DNA of 64,000 nt from Bacteroidota bacterium (lineage in GTDB: Bacteria; Bacteroidota; Bacteroidia; Chitinophagales; Chitinophagaceae): the NCBI GenBank assembly GCA_018268055.1, contig JAFDXF010000094.1, positions 16,694 through 80,693 of the forward strand, given 5' to 3'. Within the stretch, counting starts at the first letter, position 1, and every line of letters begins with the position of its first letter. Under the pieces are notes generated by a model that was not told the DNA's origin, made no database searches, and was given only the letters and a program-made list of their open reading frames with translations. The translations under genes were made by a program, and so were the position numbers. This document shows, piece after piece, positions 43,033 through 52,051 of the stretch.

Positions 43033-43902
43033 TTACTCATCAATCAATTTTGCCAATTGATTTAATTCATATTGTTTGTAAGTTTCTTTTTCACTCTTAA
43101 AGCATTTAGCAAACTCTTCTAATAAGTATTGAATAACTTGTCTGTTTTGTAACGGTTTGAAATATGAAGGAACCGGCGGCACTGAAATGCGTTTGAAGTA
43201 ATCGTCAACATCTTGATGCGTAAAAATTTGTCCGCTTGTAGGATCTATAAAAAATTCTATTTTATGAAAAGGGTTGTGTAAATTTTCTGGTGATAGACCG
43301 GGCTTGAAATAACCGAGTATAAATTGTTTGGGAATACGCAAAACCTTTACCGGTACATCCAGCATTTCACAAAGAATCAAATAAATGATTCCGTTGCTTA
43401 TCTGATTTCCTTTCTTAGACTCAAAAGTTTTATTGATTAAAAACTCATTCGGTTCTTGATAATTTACTTCATTTCCTTTCAGTCCGTAATAACTGTATAG
43501 AATACTGGTGATGATATTCACTTGTTCTAACGGTGTGAGGTAATTATTCAGTTCCAACCAGATATTCCGACGCACTTTCTCAATCTCTGAAAGTGTAGTG
43601 GTCGTGGCTAATTCGGGAAATTGAAATTTACTTACTAACAAAGAGCCCAATAATAAATCACAATGCCCCGATCGTGACCATTGCTTAAAATCTTCAGTCA
43701 AATCATTGAAGTGAAGCCGATGAATGAGTTGCTCTATGCGATTTTGTGTTGCTTCATTTGGAATGGTTTCCCAAAGATGTTCCAAATTGGGGATGATATT
43801 CTTGCCATAGTCGACAATCTTATTAGACACGGCGCCAAACACATCTTCATCCGGATCGTCAATTAAAGTGAAGAGGGCGGTTATCTCTTTGGTTGTTTCC
43901 AT
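43033..43902 (-). CDS. SirB1/transglutaminase-like family protein
   Basis: 289 residues from ATG 43902 (METTKEITALF); an in-frame ATG at 43950 would add 16 residues without homology. The N-terminal ~110 residues are helical and repeat-like. The SirB1 transglutaminase-like region follows: VNIITSILYSYYGLKGNEVNYQEPNEFLINKTFESKKGNQISNGIIYLILCEMLDVPVKVLRIPKQFILGYF. The Cys of the classical transglutaminase triad is not at its usual place in GNQIS, in line with SirB1 proteins. Function unknown. It is divergent from DUF2891. Confidence 0.85.
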   Translation of the reverse strand: METTKEITALFTLIDDPDEDVFGAVSNKIVDYGKNIIPNLEHLWETIPNEATQNRIEQLIHRLHFNDLTEDFKQWSRSGHCDLLLGSLLVSKFQFPELATTTTLSEIEKVRRNIWLELNNYLTPLEQVNIITSILYSYYGLKGNEVNYQEPNEFLINKTFESKKGNQISNGIIYLILCEMLDVPVKVLRIPKQFILGYFKPGLSPENLHNPFHKIEFFIDPTSGQIFTHQDVDDYFKRISVPPVPSYFKPLQNRQVIQYLLEEFAKCFKSEKETYKQYELNQLAKLIDE

Positions 43903-44007
43903 GGTAGCATTTCGCCTGCAATATCTATTTTGCATCGGAAACTTATTCATTAAACTTTTCCACAGTTGGGGATTGAGAAATAAATGTGTATGGATTGTTT
44001 ATTTGTT

Positions 44008-44015
44008 TAAGTTTG
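44008..44015 (+). promoter_or_regulatory. -7 promoter element of the DUF2891 gene (leaderless spacing)
   Basis: TAAGTTTG, a perfect TAnnTTTG match, ends four nucleotides before ATG 44020. Confidence 0.75.
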
Positions 44016-44019
44016 GATT

Positions 44020-45129
44020 ATGAAAAAATATATTTTTCTTTTTGTCAACCTTCTATTTACTTTCATTCTTTCGGCACAACATACTGAAATGTTTAAAGTA
44101 AGTAAAGACAGTACACAATTTGATTTAACGATTGCAGGAGCATCACATCTTGCTACGTTGCCATTGAAATGTATTGGTCAAGAGTTTCCGAATAAAACGA
44201 GCCATACTTCCAATAGCGACAGCGATCACGTATTACTTCCGCATCAGTTACATCCTGCTTTTTATGGTTGCTTTGACTGGCATTCATGTGTACATGGTCA
44301 TTGGATGCTGGTGGCATTGCTGAAAAAATTTCCTAATATGCCTGAATCAAAACAAATTCGTACAGCAATCAATAATAATATTACTCCAGAAAAAATATTG
44401 CAAGAAGTAAAATATTTCGACATGCCATTGACTTCTTCTTGGGAACGTACTTATGGATGGGCGTGGTTATTGAAATTGGATGAAGAGTTGGCTAATTGGG
44501 ATGATGCAGATGGTAAAATGTGGCACAACGCATTACAACCTTTGACCGAAAAAATTATCAGTTCTTGGTTAAAATATTTGCCAAAACAAACTTATCCTAA
44601 CAGAACAGGTGTGCATCCGAATACTGCATTCGGCTTAGTGTTTGCATTGGATTATGCACGGTCGCAAAAGAATAAAGTATTTGAAGATGCTATTGTAGAA
44701 TCTGCAAGGCGTTTGTATTATAATGATAAAAATGCACCTGCACTTTGGGAACCCGATGGAACAGATTTTCTTTCACCCAGCTTGGAAGAAAGCGATTTGA
44801 TGCGAAGAGTATTACCTGCAAAAGAATTTTTAAAATGGTTTAACCAATTTTATACCAATATCTCTTTGACACATTTGACTAAATTGCCGGTTGTATCCGA
44901 CAGGACAGATTTGCAAATAGTGCACTTGGATGGTTTAAATTTCAGTCGCAGTTGGTGTATGAGAGGTATTGCATCATCATTGCCTCAAAAAGATTCAAGG
45001 AGAAAAATGCTCATCAATTCTGCTATTCAACATTTGGCTACAGCATTGCCGCATATTGCAAGTGGCGAATATGGCGGCGAGCATTGGTTGGCCAGTTTTG
45101 CTGTATATGCTTTGGTAAATGAAAATTAA
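44020..45129 (+). CDS. Secreted DUF2891 family protein
   Basis: 369 residues with a signal peptide (1-19, FTFILSAQ). The DUF2891 signature HQLHPAFYGCFDWHSCVHGHWMLVALLKKFP (about 86-116) is very clear, followed by TSSWERTYGWAWLLKL, HPNTAFGLVFALDYAR, EPDGTDFLSPSLEESDLMRRVL and a terminal GEYGGEHWLASFAVYAL. The pattern recalls an (alpha/alpha)6 toroid, suggesting carbohydrate handling, but no activity is established to my knowledge. It overlaps the convergent methyltransferase gene by 4 nt. Confidence 0.9.
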   Translation: MKKYIFLFVNLLFTFILSAQHTEMFKVSKDSTQFDLTIAGASHLATLPLKCIGQEFPNKTSHTSNSDSDHVLLPHQLHPAFYGCFDWHSCVHGHWMLVALLKKFPNMPESKQIRTAINNNITPEKILQEVKYFDMPLTSSWERTYGWAWLLKLDEELANWDDADGKMWHNALQPLTEKIISSWLKYLPKQTYPNRTGVHPNTAFGLVFALDYARSQKNKVFEDAIVESARRLYYNDKNAPALWEPDGTDFLSPSLEESDLMRRVLPAKEFLKWFNQFYTNISLTHLTKLPVVSDRTDLQIVHLDGLNFSRSWCMRGIASSLPQKDSRRKMLINSAIQHLATALPHIASGEYGGEHWLASFAVYALVNEN

Positions 45130-45872
45130 TTTTTTTGTACAACAACCATCCAATCCCATGGCAAGGGTTCATTTAGATTTTTAGGTGGTGCATTAAACTC
45201 TGTTGACCAATCGTATTCAATTTTCTGAATTATTTCAGTAGAAAATCCGGCTTCTTTAAACAGTAAAGGAAGTTCTGCTCCCAAATAATGCTTATGCGGT
45301 ACATTGTCTATCTCTACATTGCCTTGGCGAATGTTATTCCATTTGCGTAAAGCCTCTTTTGCATTCGTTGTTTTTGGAAATAATGCTTTATCTATTTGGT
45401 AACGATGTTGTATTACGTTGGTCAATAGATAAGATTCAAGAGAAGGAATGGTCAATACAATTTTTCCGCCTTTCTTTACGCAGGCAGAAAGTGATTGAAA
45501 AAATGTATCTCTATCTTTTGCATCTGGCGTGAGAATAGCATTGATACAAATGGCAAAATCGCATTTTGGCACATTGATTTTTTTTCCGCTCAAATCTGCA
45601 CGCAAGTAAGTTACATTTTTGAATGAAGTATGTATTTCTTTTGCTATTTCAAGATTTTTGGCAGAGATATCAACTGCAATTACTTTTTTAAAAGCAGGTG
45701 CTAAAACAGGAATCCATTTGCCAATGGCGCAACCAATATCCATTACTGTTTTTTGTTTGGATGCATTTTTTTTGATGATGGCACGTATCAATGCTTTTTT
45801 ATCGTTGTGCAAAACGTCAAAGATTTCATCGGCATATTTTGGTGCCATATTTTCCCAGTAAGATCTTTTCAT
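45126..45872 (-). CDS. Class I SAM-dependent methyltransferase
   Basis: 248 residues. SAM motif I is VMDIGCAIGKWIPVLAPAFKK (about 39-59), followed by VIAVDISAKNLEIAKEIH and FAICINAILTPDAKDRDTFFQSLSACVKKGGKIVLTIPSLESY. The substrate is not evident. It starts 16 nt after the end of topA on the same strand, so it is probably the second gene of a topA transcript. The C-terminus ends in a Trp-rich segment (LPWDWMVVVQ). Confidence 0.88.
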   Translation of the reverse strand: MKRSYWENMAPKYADEIFDVLHNDKKALIRAIIKKNASKQKTVMDIGCAIGKWIPVLAPAFKKVIAVDISAKNLEIAKEIHTSFKNVTYLRADLSGKKINVPKCDFAICINAILTPDAKDRDTFFQSLSACVKKGGKIVLTIPSLESYLLTNVIQHRYQIDKALFPKTTNAKEALRKWNNIRQGNVEIDNVPHKHYLGAELPLLFKEAGFSTEIIQKIEYDWSTEFNAPPKNLNEPLPWDWMVVVQKN

Positions 45873-45888
45873 CTCTAATATTGGTTTT

Positions 45889-48492
45889 CTATTTCTTCTT
45901 TGCTGCTTTTTTCTTTGGAGCTGCTTTTTTCGTTACAGTTTTCTTTGCTACAGCTTTTTTAGGAGCGGCTTTTGCAGCAGTTTTTTGTTTTTTGATAAAT
46001 GCACCGGGAATTTGTGCTTCAATAAATTGTTTTACTTGCTCTAATGTAAAGGCAGCAGCCTCCTCAGGTGTGTAGCGTGTATCATCTTTTTTCTTAGGTA
46101 AATAGATTTTCTTTTTACCAAATTTGATGATGGGTGCCCAGCGATCATTTTCCACCGTTATATTTTCTTCAGGCCATCGATGAATGTATCTGTTGGATTC
46201 TTTTGCTACTTTAGCTTCTATCAATTCATTCATCTCTGCTTGTGATAGCTTGTCAAAGTTGTAGCGTCTTGGTACATTGATAAACATTCCATCCCATTTG
46301 ATGAAAGGGCCAAAACGTCCTGTTCCTTTTGTAATGGGTTTGCTATCATAAGTGCCAACAGGCATATCGGCTTTTTGTTTTGCCTTGATTGTTTCAATTG
46401 CTTTTTCTAAAGTTACAGTTCCCAAATCAGTTCCTTTTGGAAGGGAAACAAAATCGTCGCCCCATTTTACGTAAGGGCCAAACCTTCCTACGTTTACCGA
46501 AACATCTTTGTCTTCATATTGTCCCATAGTGCCTTGCGCACCAAACAAAGCCATTGCTTCATCAAAAGAAATGGTTTCAATACTTAATCCTGTTGGTATT
46601 TTTGCAAAACGGGGTTTCTCTTCTTCATTGTTGGATTCACCGATTTGTATCATCGGGCCATATCTCCCCATTCGGGCAACAACCGTTTTTCCACTTTCAG
46701 GGTCTTTGCCCAATTCTCTTTCGCCGGTTGCACGTTCTGCTACTTCTATTGTTTTCTCTACATCTTTTTTAAATGGATTGTAAAAATCTTTGATCATGTT
46801 ATTCCACTTCATCTTTCCTTCTGCCACTTGGTCAAACTCTTCTTCAATACGGGCAGTGAAACCATAATCCATGATATCATCAAAATATTTGCTCAAAAAA
46901 TCAGTAACAACAAGACCAAGATCGGAAGGGAATAGTTTACCTTTTTCTGCGCCGGTTACTTCGCTGGCATTTTCTTTTTTCAATTTGTCGTCTTTGAGTA
47001 CAAACACATTGTAATTACGAAGTGTTCCTTGTTTTTCTCTTTTTTCTACATAACCACGTTTCAGAATAGTAGAAATAGTAGGAGCATAAGTAGATGGGCG
47101 ACCGATTCCGAGTTCTTCTAATTTTTTTACCAATGATGCTTCTGTATATCTTGATGGAGGACGGTTGAATTTTTCAGTTGCTTTTAATTCTTTCAGTGGA
47201 AGTTGTTGTCCGGCACTAAGCGGTGGCAACATTCCTTCATTTTGATTTTCTTCCAGTTCATCATCATCTTTATCTTCTAAATAAACTTTTAAGAAACCAT
47301 CAAACTTTAATACTTCACCGGTTGCGGTCAGTTCTTCTTGATTGGTAGAGATTTCAATCTTTGCTGTTGTCTTTTCCAATTCTGCATCTGCCATTTGGCA
47401 AGCCATTGTTCTTTTCCAAATCAGTTCATACAGTTTTTGCCATTCTGCTTCCTTGATATGCGTAGAATTCATGTAGGTAGGACGAATCGCTTCGTGTGCT
47501 TCCTGAGCACTTTCATTTTTATTTTTGTATTTGCGAAATTGATGATACTCTTCGCCATACATACTCTTCACTGTATTAGTAATATCACCCAATGCAGTAT
47601 TACTCAGGTTCACACTGTCGGTACGCATATATGTAATGTATCCATTCTCATATAGGCGTTGTGCAATCTGCATCGTACGAGAAACGCCATAGCCCAATTT
47701 ACGAGACGCTTCCTGTTGCAATGTAGAAGTAGTGAAGGGTGGAGCAGGAGAGCGTTTGCCCGGTCTTACCTGCACATCATTTACTTTGTAAGTTGCGCCA
47801 ACACAACTTTTTAAAAAGTCTTCTGCATTTTCAGCGCTGTTTTGTTTTTTGCCTTCTGCAGAAAAAACAACCTGCTTATCATTCAGATCTTTTGCGGTAA
47901 ACAAGCCTTCAATCTTGTAAGAGCTAACGGCAGTAAATGCGTTAATTTCTCTTTCCCGTTCTGCAATTAAGCGAACCGCTACGCTTTGTACACGACCTGC
48001 ACTTAAATTATTTCTTACACTTATTTTTCTCCATAATACAGGACTTAGTTCAAATCCCACAATTCTATCCAACACACGACGAGCTTGTTGTGCCATTACC
48101 AAATTCATGTCAACGCGGCGTGGCGATTCTACAGCTCCTTGAATTGCCGGTTTGGTAATTTCATTAAAAACAATACGTTTTGTATTCTTCGGATCAAGCC
48201 CTAACACTTCGCACAGGTGCCAACTGATGGCCTCGCCTTCGCGATCCTCATCCGTAGCAAGCCAAACTTCAGCAGTTTTAGAAAGCTTTTTCAGTTCATT
48301 GACTACTTTTTCTTTATCGGGGGATATAATATATGTAGGTTCAAAGTTTTTGTCAATATCAATGCCCATATCCGCCTTTGCAAGGTCGCGAATATGACCG
48401 AAACAGCTCTTCACTTGAAAATCCTTACCAAGGATTTTTTCAATCGTTTTAGCTTTCGCAGGGCTCTCAACTATCAATAAATTTTTTGCCAT
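45889..48492 (-). CDS. topA: DNA topoisomerase I
   Basis: 867 residues. The Toprim domain (LLIVESPAKAKTIEKILG at the N-terminus, DEDREGEAISWHL near 113) and the catalytic Tyr in GYITYMRTDSVNLS (about residue 290) identify a type IA topoisomerase that relaxes negative supercoils. After the core there are several TopoI C-terminal repeat modules (GRFGPYVKWGDDFVSLP, GRFGPFIKWDGMFINVP, DRWAPIIKFGKKKIYLP) without the Cys4 zinc fingers of E. coli TopA, then a ~45-residue Lys/Ala tail similar to the H1-like protein. A terminator hairpin sits about 22 nt upstream of its start. Confidence 0.96.
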   Translation of the reverse strand: MAKNLLIVESPAKAKTIEKILGKDFQVKSCFGHIRDLAKADMGIDIDKNFEPTYIISPDKEKVVNELKKLSKTAEVWLATDEDREGEAISWHLCEVLGLDPKNTKRIVFNEITKPAIQGAVESPRRVDMNLVMAQQARRVLDRIVGFELSPVLWRKISVRNNLSAGRVQSVAVRLIAEREREINAFTAVSSYKIEGLFTAKDLNDKQVVFSAEGKKQNSAENAEDFLKSCVGATYKVNDVQVRPGKRSPAPPFTTSTLQQEASRKLGYGVSRTMQIAQRLYENGYITYMRTDSVNLSNTALGDITNTVKSMYGEEYHQFRKYKNKNESAQEAHEAIRPTYMNSTHIKEAEWQKLYELIWKRTMACQMADAELEKTTAKIEISTNQEELTATGEVLKFDGFLKVYLEDKDDDELEENQNEGMLPPLSAGQQLPLKELKATEKFNRPPSRYTEASLVKKLEELGIGRPSTYAPTISTILKRGYVEKREKQGTLRNYNVFVLKDDKLKKENASEVTGAEKGKLFPSDLGLVVTDFLSKYFDDIMDYGFTARIEEEFDQVAEGKMKWNNMIKDFYNPFKKDVEKTIEVAERATGERELGKDPESGKTVVARMGRYGPMIQIGESNNEEEKPRFAKIPTGLSIETISFDEAMALFGAQGTMGQYEDKDVSVNVGRFGPYVKWGDDFVSLPKGTDLGTVTLEKAIETIKAKQKADMPVGTYDSKPITKGTGRFGPFIKWDGMFINVPRRYNFDKLSQAEMNELIEAKVAKESNRYIHRWPEENITVENDRWAPIIKFGKKKIYLPKKKDDTRYTPEEAAAFTLEQVKQFIEAQIPGAFIKKQKTAAKAAPKKAVAKKTVTKKAAPKKKAAKKK

Positions 48493-48513
48493 ATTGAGTT
48501 AAAATCTAAAATC

Positions 48514-48533
48514 AAAAAAACCGCACTTTGCGG
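48514..48533 (-). terminator. Terminator or attenuator hairpin just upstream of topA
   Basis: CCGCA (48521-48525) and TGCGG (48529-48533) form a GC-rich stem with a 3-nt loop. On the minus strand it is followed by seven U residues, 22 nt before the topA ATG. It ends transcripts from the upstream LytTR gene or could act within a topA leader. Confidence 0.75.
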
Positions 48534-48686
48534 CCGCAAGTTAGGACAAGGATAGTAAATTTTTTTTTAAAACAAATTTTGACAGTGATTTTTTATAGAA
48601 ATGTGGTTTGTTTTCGAAAGAATTTATAGTTGTAGCGGAAATACGAAGAGAGGAAAAACCTTGTTTATTGGTCTATCTGTTTTTTT

Positions 48687-49373
48687 CTAAAATGCAATGT
48701 TGTTTAAGTTCACTGCAAAATTGTCGGAGACAGGAATTGTCTTTTCCCCGATAATCACGTTTTTATTATTGTATTTTTTTATCTTACTCTTATTGACTAT
48801 ATATGCTCGATGTGTCTGTACAAAATATTTAGACGAAAGTTCTTCCATAATTTTTTTTATTGTTGAACGGCTTTTATAAGTTTTTTCATCTGTATGAAAT
48901 AATATATAATTCCCATCCGATTCTATAAAATTTATTTGGTTTATTGGGAGCTCTAATTTAAAGTCTTCATCTTTTACTGTGATTTTGGGAATATGTTTAG
49001 TTACAGATTGACGAATTGTAACTTCGATGGATGCAATAAGATCAATATTTTTAAATGGTTTTGTGAGATAGGAAGAAGGAGCGGTAATAACTGCCGTGCC
49101 GATAATTTCAGGGTTCTCATAAGCTGTAAGATAAATGAAAGGGATTGAAAATTTATCTTTGATTTGTTGACCGATTGAAATTCCGTTTTGTTCTTTTTCG
49201 CCCAGATTAATGTCTAAAATAGCAAGTGTTATTGCTGCTTTTTTCAAATGCCCAAATGCTTCTATTGCATTTTTGGCTTCCAGTACAGTATAGCCATTTT
49301 CTAAAAGCACTTTTTTCGTAAGCCGTCTGTTTAAAAAATCATCATCAACTAACAAGATTGTTTTTTCGTGCAT
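48687..49373 (-). CDS. LytTR-type response regulator
   Basis: 228 residues: a receiver domain (1-120; phospho-acceptor Asp54 in LAILDINLG, acidic pair Asp10/Asp11, and the YLTKPF switch region) and a LytTR DNA-binding domain (about 130-225; INFIESDGNYILFHTDEKTY, KYFVQTHRAYIVNKSKI). LytTR regulators often control secreted or surface factors. It lies 44 nt downstream of the histidine kinase gene, so they form a pair. The metalloprotease/lectin genes immediately upstream are candidate targets. Confidence 0.95.
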   Translation of the reverse strand: MHEKTILLVDDDFLNRRLTKKVLLENGYTVLEAKNAIEAFGHLKKAAITLAILDINLGEKEQNGISIGQQIKDKFSIPFIYLTAYENPEIIGTAVITAPSSYLTKPFKNIDLIASIEVTIRQSVTKHIPKITVKDEDFKLELPINQINFIESDGNYILFHTDEKTYKSRSTIKKIMEELSSKYFVQTHRAYIVNKSKIKKYNNKNVIIGEKTIPVSDNFAVNLNNIAF

Positions 49374-49417
49374 GATGTGGAATTATTTTTAATTATATAT
49401 TAATTGTGGTTTAGTCA

Positions 49418-51148
49418 TCAATTAAATGACACCATCAGTTCAAAGCCATTTTGGCTATTGGTGTGAACAGTCCCGTCTAATTGATCAATCAGCCCATTGA
49501 TAAGTTCCTGACCTAATCCTTTTTCATTCTTTTTATTAAAGTCAAAACCTTCACCGTTGTCCGAATAGAGCAGCATTGATTGGCCGGATACTCTGTCTTT
49601 TTTAAGTTCAATATTGATAATACCGATATTCCGATTCTTGAAAGCATGTTTCATACTGTTGCTTACCAGCTCAGTAATCATCAATCCTAATGGCAAGGCT
49701 TTTTCTAATGAAACAGATGTTAGCTCGCAAACGACATTCAAACTAATTTTCTTTTTGTGATCATCGTAGGACTCTTTTACTAATTCTGAAAGATCGGTAA
49801 TATATTTTTTTAAATCTACCTCATCGACATTGTCCGAAACATTCAGTTTTTTATGAAGTAAAGCCATGGAGTGAATACGATTTTGATTGCCGCGAATCAA
49901 TTCATCAATATTGTTGAAGTCAACGCTTTCTTTTTGAATTTCTAATATGCTAATAACGTGCTGCAAATTATTTTTTACACGGTGTTGTAGTTCGGACAAG
50001 AGTACCTGTTTTTGCTCTAATGTTTTTGATAAATCTAGGACTTGTTTGTTAATGATTCTGTTTTGCCTGTTAATTTGCCTGTTTTTTCGGAATAGTATTA
50101 CAGAGCCTAAGCTGATTATTGCGAGTGTGATTCCAATAAAAAGAATCATCTGTTCTTTGCTTTTAATTATAGATCCATTTTTTTCATTTTGATATTGTTC
50201 GCTAATTTGACTAATCTTTATTACCTCCATTCTGCTTTGTTCAGTTAAATAAGCATCATGATATTTTTGGTAGAAATATAAAGCTGAATCAGTATTCCCA
50301 ATAGCTTCAAAAAGCGCACTTCTTCCTTTATATATTTCTGGGAATATAAAAGCATCTGTTCCTTTTAGTATTAATAATGCAGAGTCATTATATCGAAATG
50401 CTTCAGTAGTTTGCTTTACATTTAATAGGATAGATGCCACACGGTAAAATTGAATAGCTGCTGAAGAGAAGTCTTCTATTTCTATAAATATTTTGGCAGC
50501 CAATAATTTGAAATTGACCGCTTCTTTATAATTGGTTGCTGACATTAGCCCACCCAAAAGTAAATATGCATCTCTTATGTCTCTTTTATTCTGATACTTT
50601 TGAGCATAATCTAACCCCCGGTATGCAAAATACAAGGCTGAATCTGTTTTCTGAATACAATTAAAATAAGAGGACATACGAATACAATAAGTGCTGTATA
50701 AGTTGTCTAACTTGTAGTTTTTGTATATGTCGTATGCTTTGTCTAAATACTCCCTACAATTATTGTATGCTCTGCCATTTTCATACATAATGGCAATTGT
50801 CCAACAACAATGATATACCTTTTCAGGATATTTGTATTCTTCTGCTTCATCTAATGCTTGTAACGATATTTGAAGTGCATTGTGGTGGTTGCCTTTCAAA
50901 GAAAACAGAAATGCTTTCTGAAGCATTAAATCAATTTTGAAGCCTTTGTATTCTTTTGAATTATATTTTGAAGTCAATAAGTCAAGTAGTTCATTTACTT
51001 CCTTTTCAGTTTGGTCATAATTGCTGAAATATTTATCCAGTAAACTATCAATTTGATTTATTTTATTTTGTATAAATAAATCTTGACTCAAGGTAGTCTT
51101 GGCCTGGAAAAATAAAATAAATATAAATATATATTTTGATAGCTTCAT
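49418..51148 (-). CDS. TPR-containing sensor histidine kinase (HisKA_2 type)
   Basis: 576 residues: a signal peptide (1-21), a periplasmic stack of tetratricopeptide-like helices (about 25-320), one membrane helix (about 331-350, LFIGITLAIISLGSVILF), a coiled coil, a HisKA_2 dimerisation domain with the phospho-His in LQHRVKNNLQ (about residue 388), and an HATPase domain (NSMKHAF N-box, DNGEGFD G1-box). The ligand sensed by the TPR region is unknown. It pairs with the LytTR regulator downstream. Confidence 0.93.
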   Translation of the reverse strand: MKLSKYIFIFILFFQAKTTLSQDLFIQNKINQIDSLLDKYFSNYDQTEKEVNELLDLLTSKYNSKEYKGFKIDLMLQKAFLFSLKGNHHNALQISLQALDEAEEYKYPEKVYHCCWTIAIMYENGRAYNNCREYLDKAYDIYKNYKLDNLYSTYCIRMSSYFNCIQKTDSALYFAYRGLDYAQKYQNKRDIRDAYLLLGGLMSATNYKEAVNFKLLAAKIFIEIEDFSSAAIQFYRVASILLNVKQTTEAFRYNDSALLILKGTDAFIFPEIYKGRSALFEAIGNTDSALYFYQKYHDAYLTEQSRMEVIKISQISEQYQNEKNGSIIKSKEQMILFIGITLAIISLGSVILFRKNRQINRQNRIINKQVLDLSKTLEQKQVLLSELQHRVKNNLQHVISILEIQKESVDFNNIDELIRGNQNRIHSMALLHKKLNVSDNVDEVDLKKYITDLSELVKESYDDHKKKISLNVVCELTSVSLEKALPLGLMITELVSNSMKHAFKNRNIGIINIELKKDRVSGQSMLLYSDNGEGFDFNKKNEKGLGQELINGLIDQLDGTVHTNSQNGFELMVSFN

Positions 51149-51271
51149 TATAGCTTCAATATTATAGTATTTGAGCCAAGTGGGAAAATATGAATATTTC
51201 TACTCTATTATCTAATAAAAAGTTCGGACATTGTATCCGAACCATTTATTAAATTAATTCACACAATTATT

Positions 51272-52009
51272 TTATTTTGATTTAGACCAGACTTTTTTCC
51301 CTGTTGCATTATATAAGCCAATACTGCCATCATTTTCCAACACTAATTTTGCCGGTTTGTTTTTAGAGTCTTTGAAATTGGCATTTGTCTTTGCGTCTGT
51401 CTTTGATGACCATTTAATTTTGTTGTTACCATCCAAAACTACAAGGCTCCCATCATTTTGTAGAACGAGTTTCGCATTGTTAAACCCATATACGCCAGTA
51501 CCCCATACGAAAGCACCCTGCTTTGCATTGTCAAATTTATAGGCACAAAGGTGTCCGTCATCCTGCATTTTCAAAATAAATTTTCCGTTTTCTGATGTTA
51601 ATTGTTTTCCTGTTGCTAATGCCTCTGCTGCATTCAATGTATTATTTGAAACAGTGGCAACCTTGGATTCAATTACTGCACTCTTAGTCTCTATTACTGC
51701 AACACGGTCTATTTGAATAAATACTGCTTTGTTATCAAGTTGCACCTTTGCAAGGTCTTTAACATCGGATGTAAATTCAACAGGACGTGATTCATCGCTA
51801 TAGCTGTAATACACTGCAACCTTCCATCCTGATGGAATCTTTATAGAACTAAGTGTTTTATTGCCGATGGTTCCACTTAGATCAAATCCACCTTCGCCAT
51901 AACTATGGCTTTTGCCGGCGAAATTTTTGTCTTTGTAAACAATAACCTGTGCTGATAGATTGCTCAATAAAATAAAGAGTGTTCCGAGAATTAAAAATGA
52001 TTTTTTCAT
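51272..52009 (-). CDS. Secreted beta/gamma-crystallin plus B-lectin protein
   Basis: 245 residues with a signal peptide (1-20, SNLSAQ). Residues about 21-90 form a beta/gamma-crystallin-like Greek-key unit (VIVYKDKNFAGKSHSYGEGGFDL, then TLSSIKIPSGWKVAVYYS). Residues about 130-245 form a bulb-type (B-) lectin domain with three strand repeats: KFILKMQDDGHLCAYKF, AKLVLQNDGSLVVLDGNNKIKWSS and AKLVLENDGSIGLYNATGKKVWS, close to the QxDGNLVVY mannose-binding motif. It is 42 nt downstream of the astacin/lectin gene and probably cotranscribed. Confidence 0.92.
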   Translation of the reverse strand: MKKSFLILGTLFILLSNLSAQVIVYKDKNFAGKSHSYGEGGFDLSGTIGNKTLSSIKIPSGWKVAVYYSYSDESRPVEFTSDVKDLAKVQLDNKAVFIQIDRVAVIETKSAVIESKVATVSNNTLNAAEALATGKQLTSENGKFILKMQDDGHLCAYKFDNAKQGAFVWGTGVYGFNNAKLVLQNDGSLVVLDGNNKIKWSSKTDAKTNANFKDSKNKPAKLVLENDGSIGLYNATGKKVWSKSK

Positions 52010-52051
52010 TTAATTATATTTTGTGATTTGAAAATATTTCGTTAATTGGTT

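Noticed and set aside
45791..46075. Phe/Ala-rich plus-strand frame over the topA 3' end
   Set aside because: It is the reverse complement of the Lys/Ala tail of TopA, which automatically gives Phe/Ala-rich frames.
48530..48537. GCGGCCGC palindrome upstream of topA as an operator
   Set aside because: It is explained by the terminator hairpin arm and its flanking bases; there is no second copy nearby.
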